Part shown: piece after piece, positions 7,150 through 14,905 of the stretch
How the letters are laid out: each line of letters begins with the position of its first letter
How positions within the stretch are numbered: position 1 is the first letter of the stretch
Source of the DNA: JAKJBL01 sp964461335
Lineage (GTDB): Bacteria > Bacillota > Clostridia > Christensenellales > CAG-138
Assembly (NCBI GenBank): GCA_964461335.1
Contig: CAYWTY010000021.1
Span: forward strand, 1-23,676
Length of the DNA: 23,676 nucleotides
Reading direction: 5' to 3'
Translations under genes and position numbers: made by a program
The notes under the pieces: model-generated
Databases searched by the model: none
What the model was told of the DNA's origin: nothing
What the model saw: the letters and a program-made list of their open reading frames with translations, nothing else

Positions 7150-8083
7150 ACGGCTCTTAATTTTGCTTCTTGCATTCATATTATGCGCAGGGTGCTCCGC
7201 TAACAAAGCACCAAAGAAACCTCAAGAACCCAAAGCAGGCTTTAAGATAATAACAACCATCTTCCCGCTTTATGATTTTACAAAAAACATTGCAGGAGAC
7301 CTTGCGGAGATTACAATGCTTCTGCCGCCAGGTGCTGAGAGCCATTCGTTCGAGCCCACACCGCAGGATTTAATTCGCATACAAAATTGCAGCCTGTTCA
7401 TTTATATCGGGGGTGAGTCAGACGCTTGGGTAGAAAGGCTTAAAAGCAGCATAGCGCCTCAAATAGTTAATGAACTCGCGCTTATTAAAAATGTTTCTGC
7501 TGTTGTTGAGGAATATAAAGAAGGCATGGAAGAAGACGAGCACGACCACACTCCTGAGTATGACGAGCATATTTGGACATCCCCTAAAATTTCAATGCGC
7601 ATGGTTCTTGCAATCCGCGATGCGTTAATTAAAACAGACCCTGAACACGAAACGGTCTACCGAAAAAATGCAGAAGGTTACCTTGAACAGCTTATTCAGC
7701 TTGATAAATCCTTTATTGATATAACAAAAGTCTCATTGCGGAAAACACTGCTCTTTGGCAGCCGCTTTCCATTTCGCTATTTTGCGGATGAGTATGGCTT
7801 GGATTATTATGCCGCCTTCCCGGGCTGCGCTTCAAATACTGAGCCAAGCGCAGCTACAATTGCGTTTTTAACTGATAGAGTTAAGGCAGAGAAGATTCCC
7901 GTAGTGTTTCATACGGAATTTGCAAATGAGCAAATTGCAGATATTATTTGTGAGGCAACAGGCGCAAAGAAACTTCTGCTGCACTCTTGCCATAATGTTT
8001 CACAAAGAGAATTTGAAAGCGGCGCTTCATATATTTCGCTCATGCAGCTTAATGCGCAAGCGCTTAAAGAGGCGCTTAACTAG
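7133..8083 (+). CDS. znuA: Zinc/manganese ABC transporter substrate-binding lipoprotein (ZnuA/AdcA family)
   Basis: A 316-residue cluster A-I solute-binding lipoprotein that captures Zn2+ (or Mn2+) outside the membrane and delivers it to the permease. It has a basic N-terminus, a hydrophobic core and a lipobox LCAGC with acylated Cys21. Family motifs are ITTIFPLYDFTKNIAGD, PPGAESHSFEPTPQD with ligand His71, a short acidic/His loop EDEHDHTPEYDEH, and ligand His146 in DEHIWTSP. The third canonical His (usually in an SHxAFGYL-like motif) is absent: this protein reads LFGSRFPFRYFADEYGLDYY, a variant I recall from many Clostridia relatives. Later LLLHSCHNVSQ may supply other ligands. Start ATG 7133 lies inside the end of the regulator gene and GGGAGGA precedes it. 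Metal preference is unproven. Confidence 0.9.
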   Translation: MIKAVKRLLILLLAFILCAGCSANKAPKKPQEPKAGFKIITTIFPLYDFTKNIAGDLAEITMLLPPGAESHSFEPTPQDLIRIQNCSLFIYIGGESDAWVERLKSSIAPQIVNELALIKNVSAVVEEYKEGMEEDEHDHTPEYDEHIWTSPKISMRMVLAIRDALIKTDPEHETVYRKNAEGYLEQLIQLDKSFIDITKVSLRKTLLFGSRFPFRYFADEYGLDYYAAFPGCASNTEPSAATIAFLTDRVKAEKIPVVFHTEFANEQIADIICEATGAKKLLLHSCHNVSQREFESGASYISLMQLNAQALKEALN

Positions 8084-8084
8084 A

Positions 8085-8804
8085 ATGAAGCTTATAGAAT
8101 GCAAAGATGTCTCATTTTCATACGAGGGCATAGAAGTTGTTTCAGAGCTGAACTTTTCAGTAAATGCAGGCGATTATTTATGCATTGTTGGGGAAAACGG
8201 GTCAGGCAAAAGCACGCTTCTTAAAGGGCTTTTAAGGCTTAAAAACCCAAATGGCGGCAGTATAATTTTTGACAAGTCGCTTTCCCTAAAGGAAATAGGC
8301 TATATGCCCCAGGAAGCCCCAAACCAAAAGGATTTCCCAGCTAGCGTTTATGAAGTTGTGCTCTCAGGCAGGCTTGCAAACTCAGGCCTTAGACCCTTTT
8401 ATTCAGTAAAGGACAAAGAAGCTGCAAACTCCAACCTCAAGCTTCTTGGGATTTCGAACCTTTCAAACACAAGCTACCGTACACTTTCTGGCGGGCAGCG
8501 CCAGCGCGTTTTACTTGCGCGCAGCTTGTGCGCAGCCAAAAAGCTGCTTTTTCTTGATGAACCGCTAAGCGGGCTTGACGCTAAAACTGCAGCTGAGTTT
8601 TATAAGCTTCTAAAAGAGATTAATTCAGCAATGGGGATGACTATAATTATGGTCTCCCATGATGTGCAAAATGCCTTGAAATATGCAAGCCATATCCTGC
8701 ATTTGGAAAACAGGCAGGTCTTTTTCGGTGCAGCAAAAACTTACCCTGCAGCAGCTTTTGTAAACCGCGCTTTAAAGGAGACGGCAAATGCAGCTCATAG
8801 TTGA
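8085..8804 (+). CDS. znuC: Zinc/manganese ABC transporter ATP-binding protein
   Basis: A 239-residue ABC ATPase that powers metal import. Walker A is GENGSGKST (36-44), the Q-loop is in YMPQEAP (73-79), the signature is TLSGGQRQR (133-141), Walker B is LLFLDEP (154-160) with D-loop SGLD, and the switch histidine is His192 in MVSHD. The frame is open further upstream, but that part lies inside the binding-protein gene. The start chosen is ATG 8085, two bases after the upstream stop, with AAAGAGG a little upstream. Its 3' end overlaps the permease gene by 17 bases. Together with its neighbours it forms a complete high-affinity importer. Confidence 0.93.
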   Translation: MKLIECKDVSFSYEGIEVVSELNFSVNAGDYLCIVGENGSGKSTLLKGLLRLKNPNGGSIIFDKSLSLKEIGYMPQEAPNQKDFPASVYEVVLSGRLANSGLRPFYSVKDKEAANSNLKLLGISNLSNTSYRTLSGGQRQRVLLARSLCAAKKLLFLDEPLSGLDAKTAAEFYKLLKEINSAMGMTIIMVSHDVQNALKYASHILHLENRQVFFGAAKTYPAAAFVNRALKETANAAHS

Positions 8805-9606
8805 AATGTTTTCATACCCGTTCCTTGCACGCGCTGCACTCTCAGGCATTATGGTCTCGCTTTGCGCTGCGCTGCTTGGGGTAAGCCTTGTGTTAAAACG
8901 CTATTCAATGATAGGCGATGGGCTCTCACATATAGGCTTTGGCGCACTCGCAATTGCAACTGCGCTAAACGCTTCGCCTGTTGCGCTAAGCATACCAGTA
9001 GTTGTACTAGCCGCGTTTCTTTTGCTTCGCATAAGCCAAAACAGCAGAATAAGGGGGGATGCAGCCATTGCTATGATTTCTACTGCAGCCCTTGCTGCAG
9101 GCGTGCTTGCAATTTCACTAAACAGCGGTATAAATATAGATATTTCAAGCTATCTTTTTGGGAGCATACTTGCAATGCGAAATGAGGATGTTGCCTTAAG
9201 CCTAGCGCTTTGCGCTGCTGTACTCATTTTGTTTGTGCTTTTTTACAACAAGCTTTTTGCAATTACATTTGATGAAGCCTTTGCACGCGCAACAGGCATA
9301 CGCGCTGCAAGCTATAATATGGTTATTGCCTTTTTAACTGCAATCACAATCGTGTTAGGGATGCGCATGATGGGGGCGCTCTTAATCTCAAGCCTTATAA
9401 TCTTCCCTGCACTTACAGCTATGCGCATTTGCAGGCGGTTTTTAACAGTTACACTATGCGCAGGCGCTGTTTCTGCAGCCTGCTTCCTTACAGGGCTTAT
9501 TCTTTCATATGCGTATTCCTTGCCTACTGGTGCAAGCGTTGTGCTTGTAAACCTTGGAGCCTTCCTGCTGTTTGCGCTCGCAGGGCGGTTAAGAGGGGTT
9601 GCTTAA
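8788..9606 (+). CDS. znuB: Zinc/manganese ABC transporter permease (ABC-3 family)
   Basis: A 272-residue integral membrane permease of the ABC-3 family with about eight hydrophobic helices, forming the channel for the adjacent ATPase and binding protein. Typical motifs are SLVLKRYSMIGDGLSHIGFGALA (about 31-53), FDEAFARATGI (ATPase-contact loop region) and MRMMGALLISSLIIFPALTA. AAGGAG lies 7 bases before ATG 8788, inside the end of the ATPase gene. It is the last gene of the zur-znuA-znuC-znuB unit; the next gene converges from the right after only 21 bases and no clear terminator hairpin was found between them. Confidence 0.92.
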   Translation: MQLIVEMFSYPFLARAALSGIMVSLCAALLGVSLVLKRYSMIGDGLSHIGFGALAIATALNASPVALSIPVVVLAAFLLLRISQNSRIRGDAAIAMISTAALAAGVLAISLNSGINIDISSYLFGSILAMRNEDVALSLALCAAVLILFVLFYNKLFAITFDEAFARATGIRAASYNMVIAFLTAITIVLGMRMMGALLISSLIIFPALTAMRICRRFLTVTLCAGAVSAACFLTGLILSYAYSLPTGASVVLVNLGAFLLFALAGRLRGVA

Positions 9607-9627
9607 ACTATTTTGATGTTTTGGTTG

Positions 9628-11415
9628 TTAAACTGCCCTTGTAGCCTCGCGCAGCCATGTGCGCAAAGCATCATTAAGGTGCGGCGCAAGCGCTTCATAA
9701 ACGCGCTTGTGGTAGGCATTAAGCACAGCCTTTTCATCAGCACAAAGAAGTGATGCATCTACTGCCTCCAAGTCAAAAGGCGCAAGCGTAAGCGTATCAA
9801 ACCCCAAAAAGCCCTCAAACGCTGCCTCGCGGCATAAAAGCAGGTTTTCGAGCCTTATGCCAAAGCTGCCTTCTAAATATACGCCCGGCTCACAGGATGT
9901 TACCATACCGGGTTCAAGGACACCTGTATAAGCCGAGTTTTCTGAATGCTTAAAGCTAATACTGTTAGGCGGCTCATGCACATTTAAAAGATAGCCTACG
10001 CCATGGCCTGTGCCATGGTTATAGTCAAGACCCTCCTTCCAAAGTGCAGCGCGTGCAAGCACATCAAGGTTATGCCCTTTGCAGCCCTTTGGAAAACATG
10101 CTGATGAAAGGCAAAGCAGCCCCTTAAGCACAAGCGTATATAAATGCCTTTGCTCATGGGTTAACTGCCCAAGTGAAATGGTTCGTGTTATATCCGTAGT
10201 GCCCTCATAATAATGCCCGCCAGAATCAAGGAGCAAAAACCCCTCTTTTTTTAGCTGCGTACTGCCCTGTTCTGCAGGCAAATAGTGCACCATTGCTGCG
10301 TTTAAGCCATAAGCTGCAATTGTAGCAAAGCTTGGGGCAATAAACCCCTCCTGCTCTAAGCGAAGCTGCTCAATACTGCGGCTTACAGAGTGCTCGTCCT
10401 CAACTAAACCCGCATCCTTGTGTTTTAGGCTGAAAATAAGCTTTGTTACTGCTATGCCGTCTTTTATATGCGCACTATACAGGTTTTTAATTTCAACAGG
10501 GTTCTTAATTGCCTTTTTGTAAACAGTAGGGTTTGTAGCATCCAGTACTTTACATGTTTTTTTAACAGCACAATAGAGCGCATAGTTAAGGCTTTTCTTG
10601 CTTATAAGCGCAGAAGTATCCGAAGAATACCGCTCGAAAAATGAATATACTTCATCATATGGCAATACCTTAACATTGAGCTGCTTGAGGCTATTTGCAA
10701 GGCTTTGCTCTAATGCTTCTGCATCTAAAAAAAGGAACGCAGCACTTTCTTCAATTACTGCATAGCTTAAAAGTACGGGCGAGTGCTGAGTATAATCGCC
10801 GCGCATGTTGAAAAGCCAAGCAATATCTGCAAGCGATGCAAGCACATGCACATTTGCGCCAAGCAATTTCATTTCATTGCGCAGTTCAAAGAGCTTTTTT
10901 TCTGCGCTTTTGCCTGAACAGCCCTCTTCGAGCAAAAAGGCTCTGCCTGCAGGTAAAGCGGGGCGCTCCTTCCACGCTGAATATGCTAAATTACTGCATT
11001 TTAGCGCAAGCCCTTTTTTAGAGAGCGCTCCATAGAGCGCTTCATACTCCCTGCAGCTAATTGTTTTGCAAAGAAGCCCTAGCTTGCCTCCTTTTTCAAT
11101 GCTAAAAGCAAGATAGCTCGGAATATCCGGTGTCCCGCTTTCGCCTATGCGGTAAAGGCTTATGCCTGAGCCTGAAAGTTCTGCTTCAGCCTGCAGGAAA
11201 TAACGCCCATCAGTCCAAAGCCCTGCCTCATGCAAAGTAAGCACTAATATTCCAAAAGAGCCGGTAAACCCTGAATAATACCGAAGCGCACAAAAGTGCT
11301 CTGCAGTATACTCAGAGCAGTGGTAATCTGAATTTGTTATATAATATGCATCGATACAGTCTTCACGCATCGAAGCCCGAAGCGCTTGTAAGCGCTCTTT
11401 TACTGCATTTATCAT
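9628..11415 (-). CDS. Xaa-Pro aminopeptidase, M24 family (three-domain aminopeptidase P type)
   Basis: A 595-residue cytoplasmic metallopeptidase that removes N-terminal residues preceding proline. Two creatinase-like N-terminal domains (about 1-155 and 160-305) precede the M24 pita-bread catalytic domain (about 310-545) and a short C-terminal extension. The five metal ligands are all visible: Asp397 in LLLDSGG, Asp408 in TTDITRT, His471 in GTGHGVG, Glu509 in TSCEPGVY and Glu523 in IRLENLL. The length matches the roughly 600-residue eukaryotic-like/Clostridia aminopeptidase P subgroup, not the 440-residue PepP or the 350-residue PepQ type. The ribosome site is weak. It is the last gene of the minus-strand run after bofA. 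Housekeeping peptide turnover is likely, and a link to sporulation is not implied by position alone. Confidence 0.92.
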   Translation of the reverse strand: MINAVKERLQALRASMREDCIDAYYITNSDYHCSEYTAEHFCALRYYSGFTGSFGILVLTLHEAGLWTDGRYFLQAEAELSGSGISLYRIGESGTPDIPSYLAFSIEKGGKLGLLCKTISCREYEALYGALSKKGLALKCSNLAYSAWKERPALPAGRAFLLEEGCSGKSAEKKLFELRNEMKLLGANVHVLASLADIAWLFNMRGDYTQHSPVLLSYAVIEESAAFLFLDAEALEQSLANSLKQLNVKVLPYDEVYSFFERYSSDTSALISKKSLNYALYCAVKKTCKVLDATNPTVYKKAIKNPVEIKNLYSAHIKDGIAVTKLIFSLKHKDAGLVEDEHSVSRSIEQLRLEQEGFIAPSFATIAAYGLNAAMVHYLPAEQGSTQLKKEGFLLLDSGGHYYEGTTDITRTISLGQLTHEQRHLYTLVLKGLLCLSSACFPKGCKGHNLDVLARAALWKEGLDYNHGTGHGVGYLLNVHEPPNSISFKHSENSAYTGVLEPGMVTSCEPGVYLEGSFGIRLENLLLCREAAFEGFLGFDTLTLAPFDLEAVDASLLCADEKAVLNAYHKRVYEALAPHLNDALRTWLREATRAV

Positions 11416-11469
11416 CTTATTAAGTTTAGCCTATTGTATTTTTAGTGTTAAGGCAAGTTTAAGCTTGCA

Positions 11470-11733
11470 TTAGAGAAACAGCCTAAGCACAATGAGCATC
11501 AGCACACCCGGCACACCCAAAACTCCTACAATCAGCGCATTTATGGGGTTGAGCGCAAGCGAGAACCCAAAAAGGCTCCCAACAAGGTTTAGCACAACAA
11601 GCACAGCAAACCCGATTGCACTGCTTATAAGAAGCCTGCCAAGCCATTTTAAAGGAACAACCAAAAGCATTGCAATAATATAAAGCAAAAGCAGACCAAC
11701 ACCGAATGCAAGCAGAAGCCAAACTGTTCCCAT
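11470..11733 (-). CDS. bofA: BofA-family pro-sigma-K processing inhibitor
   Basis: A small integral membrane protein of 87 residues, matching the length of B. subtilis BofA. In Bacillus BofA sits in the outer forespore membrane and, with SpoIVFA, holds the protease SpoIVFB inactive until a forespore signal arrives. The diagnostic C-terminal half is present: VVPLKWLGRLL, NLVGSLFGFSLALNPINAL and VGVLGVPGVLMLIVL. There are two to three hydrophobic helices. I prefer ATG 11733; a TTG four codons earlier (11745) is also in frame, and a run of seven Gs lies between them, so the exact start is uncertain. The gene follows yaaL, the same order as in B. subtilis. Whether this organism keeps a sigma-K checkpoint is not shown, since many Clostridia retain bofA with altered checkpoints. 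Confidence 0.88.
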   Translation of the reverse strand: MGTVWLLLAFGVGLLLLYIIAMLLVVPLKWLGRLLISSAIGFAVLVVLNLVGSLFGFSLALNPINALIVGVLGVPGVLMLIVLRLFL

Positions 11734-11783
11734 AAGCCCCCCCAAACCTTGTTCTGTGCTTTTTATACTCAGCGCTTTTGCGC

Positions 11784-12185
11784 TTAGAGCGGAATACCGC
11801 GCTGCTCTTTTGCGCTTGATGAGTTCTTGAGAAGGTAAATGTATCGTTTTTGCGCTGCTTCCATACCATAAACAGCATAATCTATTAGTTCTGGCTCAGT
11901 CACGTTTTCAAAAAATGCTGTTGCCGCTTTCCAATCCTGCAGCGCCCTGTGTACTTGTGCAGTTTTTTGCCTCTGCTCTGCAGACTCCGCTTGAAGGTGC
12001 AAAGCTTCTTCAGCCGTTGCTTCGTCTTCAAGCGCATTTTCGTTTTCCAACCCCCCGAACAACCATGAAAACAGCTTATTTGGCCGCTTTCGTGAAACAG
12101 GCGGGTTTTTAGGGCAGGCTAACTCGCCCTCCTCCGAAGGATTTATAGAATCCAGCTGGTCGTAATGGTTCCAGAGCTTTCGCAT
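11784..12185 (-). CDS. yaaL: YaaL-like protein (DUF2508)
   Basis: A 133-residue soluble protein. The C-terminal half (about 75-125) carries the DUF2508/YaaL pattern: ALQDWKAATAFFENVTEPEL, then IDYAVYGMEAAQKRYIYLL. The N-terminal half is a low-complexity acidic linker with a small hydrophobic patch (FSWLFGGL) that is longer than in Bacillus YaaL (about 74 residues). The function of the family is unknown. The assignment is strengthened by the position immediately upstream of bofA (51 bases to its chosen start), a gene pair conserved across Firmicutes. AAGGAGGGAG precedes the ATG at 12185 with good spacing. Confidence 0.8.
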   Translation of the reverse strand: MRKLWNHYDQLDSINPSEEGELACPKNPPVSRKRPNKLFSWLFGGLENENALEDEATAEEALHLQAESAEQRQKTAQVHRALQDWKAATAFFENVTEPELIDYAVYGMEAAQKRYIYLLKNSSSAKEQRGIPL

Positions 12186-12198
12186 AGCTCCCTCCTTA

Positions 12199-12226
12199 AA
12201 AATACTCTATATCATTGCAGAGTATT
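12199..12226 (-). terminator. Hairpin between flavodoxin and yaaL (terminator or attenuator)
   Basis: Read on the minus strand, AATACTCT and AGAGTATT form a perfect 8-bp stem with a 10-base loop, followed by TTT. It lies 50 bases past the flavodoxin stop and directly before the yaaL ribosome site. The stem is AT-rich, so termination would be partial. Confidence 0.45.
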
Positions 12227-12275
12227 CCCATGGAGGGATATAGTTATAACTTATAAAATGTGCAGTATCCCTTGG

Positions 12276-12767
12276 CTATTCTAAGGTATTTATTCGCTGT
12301 GCCCATTTTGCAGCATGTACGAGCGCACTTTCTACGCTTAGCTGCTGCTTATATGGAACATGCAGCACAAAAAGGTGGAGAAACTTCCCGCCCCGCTTTT
12401 CGATATTCTTCCTTAGCTTGTTTTCAAGCTTTTGGGGCTGCTGCTCGCTTTGCTGTGTTGCGAAGGCATACACCTTTTTGCCGAGAAGGTCTGCTTCTTT
12501 TAAAAAGGTGTTTATTGCAGGGGGAGTTGTTCCTGCCCATACAGGCATGCCAAGAAGCACTACATCTGCCCCGCTTACATCAGGCAGTTTCGCAAGCTTT
12601 GCAGAAAGCCCAAGGCTTGCCTGAAAGCCGCCAACTGCAAAGCCGCTGCTGCCTGCACGCTCTTTTTGCTCAAGGATTAGCTCAACTTCTGCATTAAGCA
12701 GCTGCTTAAGCGCAACCGCACATGCTGCCGTGTTGCCAGTCCATGAAAACACCACAATCTTTTGCAT
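12276..12767 (-). CDS. Flavodoxin-family protein
   Basis: A 163-residue FMN-binding flavodoxin-like protein. The phosphate loop is at the N-terminus (IVVFSWTGNTAACAV, residues 4-18), followed by DVVLLGMPVWAGTTPPAINTFL (typical aromatic/Gly loop near the isoalloxazine) and a KKVYAFATQQS strand. It is longer than minimal flavodoxins and lacks the acidic surface of electron-transfer flavodoxins, so a flavodoxin-like reductase or menaquinone-dependent protoporphyrinogen oxidase-like role is possible. The frame extends 15 codons further upstream, but AAGGAG nine bases before ATG 12767 fixes this start. The gene begins four bases after the lipoprotein stop, in one unit with proA and the lipoprotein gene. 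Confidence 0.87.
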   Translation of the reverse strand: MQKIVVFSWTGNTAACAVALKQLLNAEVELILEQKERAGSSGFAVGGFQASLGLSAKLAKLPDVSGADVVLLGMPVWAGTTPPAINTFLKEADLLGKKVYAFATQQSEQQPQKLENKLRKNIEKRGGKFLHLFVLHVPYKQQLSVESALVHAAKWAQRINTLE

Positions 12768-12771
12768 AATA

Positions 12772-13566
12772 TTATTCTCCTTCTGTTTGTGCGTTTGCGC
12801 TAATAAATTCACCTGTATTTACAAGTTCACCGTTAATATAGCCCCAGTCAGCCCAGCTTTCAGGCGGCTGCCCATATGGCAGCACGTTTTTATCGAACTT
12901 AGATGTAAACCAAAGTGTATTTTCGCCTATAAAGAGCAGGCTATTTTGTTCTTCCCATATGCAAAGCGCATAATAGCTGCCTGAATCTTCTGTGATTTCG
13001 CCTTTTCGGCCTTCACGCCCTTCGTCTAGCCATTCCCCAAGGAGCTTCCCACGAAACAGCGAGCCGCTTATTTCACCCCTGTTTTGCAGTGTGCATGAAA
13101 ACACGCATTGCCCCCCGAACCTGCGGATAATACCATATCCATCAAACGGCCCTATAAGCATACCTTCCCAAACTCCGTCTCCCTCGCCTTGGCCAAGCTT
13201 TGTAAACGCAAGGAAAAGCTGCTGAAGCCTTTGCATATGCAAATCCAGCGCAAGTGTGTTTTCAAGCCCTTCAACGCTTGCTGAAGCAAAAAGCTCTAGA
13301 GCCTGTATATGCGGCAGATATGCAGTATAAAAGCTTGCAAAGTACTGAGTGATAGGGTTAGCTTCTTCAGGGTTTGCTTCCTCCTTTGCATCTTGGGGCG
13401 GCTTATCGGGTTCTTCCTGAGAGCTTTGAGTCAAGGCCCCTGTATTGCACCCAAACAGCAAAGCCGTGCTTAAGGCTAAAAGCAAGAATAAGCTTAGGCT
13501 GCATATGCGTGCTTTCTGTTTTTGCAATATGTATTTTTTCGTCAGCCCTTTAGCGAATTTGGCCAT
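12772..13566 (-). CDS. Lipoprotein of unknown function
   Basis: A 264-residue predicted lipoprotein, not assigned to a family. A rather long basic N-region is followed by a hydrophobic core (LSLFLLLALSTALLFG) and a lipobox ending at Cys40. Next comes an acidic, Pro/Glu-rich linker (about 45-72), a helical stretch (about 73-130), and a beta-rich C-terminal part with Gly-rich phrases, GDGVWEGMLIGPFDGYGII and SGSLFRGKLLGEWLDEG, that look like degenerate MORN-type hairpins (low confidence). An ATG 60 bases earlier is also in frame but lies well within proA. The start at 13566 overlaps proA by 17 bases and has a weak GGGG ribosome site, pointing to translational coupling. It should sit on the outer face of the cytoplasmic membrane. 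Confidence 0.75.
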   Translation of the reverse strand: MAKFAKGLTKKYILQKQKARICSLSLFLLLALSTALLFGCNTGALTQSSQEEPDKPPQDAKEEANPEEANPITQYFASFYTAYLPHIQALELFASASVEGLENTLALDLHMQRLQQLFLAFTKLGQGEGDGVWEGMLIGPFDGYGIIRRFGGQCVFSCTLQNRGEISGSLFRGKLLGEWLDEGREGRKGEITEDSGSYYALCIWEEQNSLLFIGENTLWFTSKFDKNVLPYGQPPESWADWGYINGELVNTGEFISANAQTEGE

Positions 13567-14791
13567 TGCCCCGAACCACATATTTAACGGATGTAAGTTC
13601 AAACAGACCCATTGGGCCTCGCGCATGCAGCTTCTGCGTGCTTATGCCAATTTCAGCGCCAAAGCCAAACTCCTCACCATCAGTAAAACGCGTAGAGGCA
13701 TTTACATATACGACTGCTGCATCAACCTCATTTAAAAAACGCTCTGCTGCTTCATAATCGCGTGTAACTATGCAATCGCTATGCTTAGTCCCATAGCGGT
13801 TAATATGCGCTATCGCCTCGTCAAGGTTATTGACAACCCGCACTGCAAGAATATAATCGCTGTATTCACACGCCCAATCCTCCTCTGTTGCCTCGTCAAT
13901 TCCGGGCATCAGCTCGCACGCACGCTTACAGCCTCTAAGCTTAACTCCATGTTCTATAAGCGCTGCAGCAACCTCTGCTAAATGCGCTTTTGCAAATTCT
14001 TCATGTACAAGCAATGTCTCCATTGCATTGCATACAGATGGGCGCGTCACTTTCGCATTAAGTGCAATTGCCCGGGCCATATCTACCTTAGCAGTTTCGT
14101 CAATATATGTGTGGCAGTTGCCAATACCTGTTTCAATAACAGGCACAGTCGCATTCTTTACAACGGATTTAATAAGCGTCTGCCCGCCGCGCGGAATAAG
14201 CACATCTATGTAGCCGTTTAAGCGCATGAGCTCTATTGCGCCCTCGCGTGAAGTATCGCGGATAAACTGAATGCAGCCTTTTGGCAGGCCTGCCTCATAT
14301 CCTGCTTTTGAAACTGTATCAGCTACTGCTATGTTGGAGTTTATAGCCTCTGAGCCGCCGCGAAGAAGCATAGCGTTTGAGGATTTTATGCAAAGCCCAA
14401 TAGCATCTGAAGTTACATTTGGGCGTGCTTCATAAATGATGCCTATTACACCAAGAGGTACGCGCCGCTTGCCAATAGCCAAGCCATTAGGCCGCTTAAT
14501 AACATAATCTTCATTTCCCAGAGGGTCGGGCAGTGCGGCAATTTTGCGAAGCCCCTCTGCCATTGCGCTTATTCTGGGTTTAGTTAGCTTAAGCCTGTCA
14601 ACAAGCGCTTCACTTCGGCCTGCTTCCCTTGCCTTAGCTAAATCCTTTTCATTTTGTTCAAGTATATAGTCTGCGTTATGCTCCAAAGCATCCGCCATCT
14701 TTTGCAGAGCAGCATCCTTTAAGCCGGAGCTTAGGTTCATCATTGCATATGAGGCTTCCCTTGCCTTGGCTGCTTGTTCAAGCATAGTCAT
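13550..14791 (-). CDS. proA: Gamma-glutamyl phosphate reductase
   Basis: A 413-residue NADPH-dependent enzyme for the second step of proline synthesis (gamma-glutamyl phosphate to glutamate semialdehyde), in the aldehyde dehydrogenase superfamily. Family motifs are KRRVPLGVIGIIYEARPNVT (109-128), MLLRGGSEAINSN, LIPRGGQTLI, and the catalytic Cys254 in RPSVCNAMETLLVH. The C-terminal FGFGAEIGISTQKLHARGPMGL is also complete. AGGAGGC lies seven bases before ATG 14791. The usual partner proB (glutamate 5-kinase) is not adjacent and not in the window. The gene has its own candidate promoter and follows a strong terminator. Downstream it overlaps a lipoprotein gene by 17 bases. Confidence 0.96.
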   Translation of the reverse strand: MTMLEQAAKAREASYAMMNLSSGLKDAALQKMADALEHNADYILEQNEKDLAKAREAGRSEALVDRLKLTKPRISAMAEGLRKIAALPDPLGNEDYVIKRPNGLAIGKRRVPLGVIGIIYEARPNVTSDAIGLCIKSSNAMLLRGGSEAINSNIAVADTVSKAGYEAGLPKGCIQFIRDTSREGAIELMRLNGYIDVLIPRGGQTLIKSVVKNATVPVIETGIGNCHTYIDETAKVDMARAIALNAKVTRPSVCNAMETLLVHEEFAKAHLAEVAAALIEHGVKLRGCKRACELMPGIDEATEEDWACEYSDYILAVRVVNNLDEAIAHINRYGTKHSDCIVTRDYEAAERFLNEVDAAVVYVNASTRFTDGEEFGFGAEIGISTQKLHARGPMGLFELTSVKYVVRGNGQIR

Positions 14792-14825
14792 CTTAAACGC
14801 CTCCTGTAATTAAGTCGCTTTATAA

Positions 14826-14854
14826 AGTATACAGCCTATGCAAGTGGCGCGCAA
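14826..14854 (-). promoter_or_regulatory. Candidate sigma-A promoter for proA
   Basis: Minus-strand TTGCGC (14854-14849), a 17-base spacer and TATACT (14831-14826), 35 bases before the proA start and directly after the bofC terminator. Confidence 0.55.
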
Positions 14855-14856
14855 CG

Positions 14857-14892
14857 AAAAAAGGGCGCTTTGGCTTCTAAGCCTCAGCGCCC
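14857..14892 (-). terminator. Strong Rho-independent terminator after the BofC-like gene
   Basis: Read on the minus strand, GGGCGCT and AGCGCCC pair, then after a 2x2 internal mismatch GGCTT and AAGCC pair around a 2-base apex. This long GC-rich hairpin is followed immediately by TTTTTT. It lies 14 bases past the stop at 14906 and isolates this gene from proA. Confidence 0.9.
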
Positions 14893-14905
14893 AAACTCAT
14901 TAGCT

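Noticed and set aside
7920..8084. Upstream extension of the ABC ATPase by 55 codons
   Set aside because: This part lies inside the binding-protein gene in another frame; the ABC domain begins right at the ATG at 8085.
11450..11466. GCAAG/CTTGC hairpin between bofA and the aminopeptidase gene as a terminator
   Set aside because: The stem is only five base pairs with a 6-base loop and no U tract.
11770..11784. AGCGC-TTTT-GCGCT hairpin between yaaL and bofA as a terminator
   Set aside because: It overlaps the yaaL stop and lacks a following U tract on the minus strand; the two genes are probably co-transcribed.
12260..12697. A 145-codon plus-strand open frame opposite the flavodoxin gene
   Set aside because: It is a shadow of the flavodoxin frame; the sequence is Leu/Ala/His-rich without motifs.
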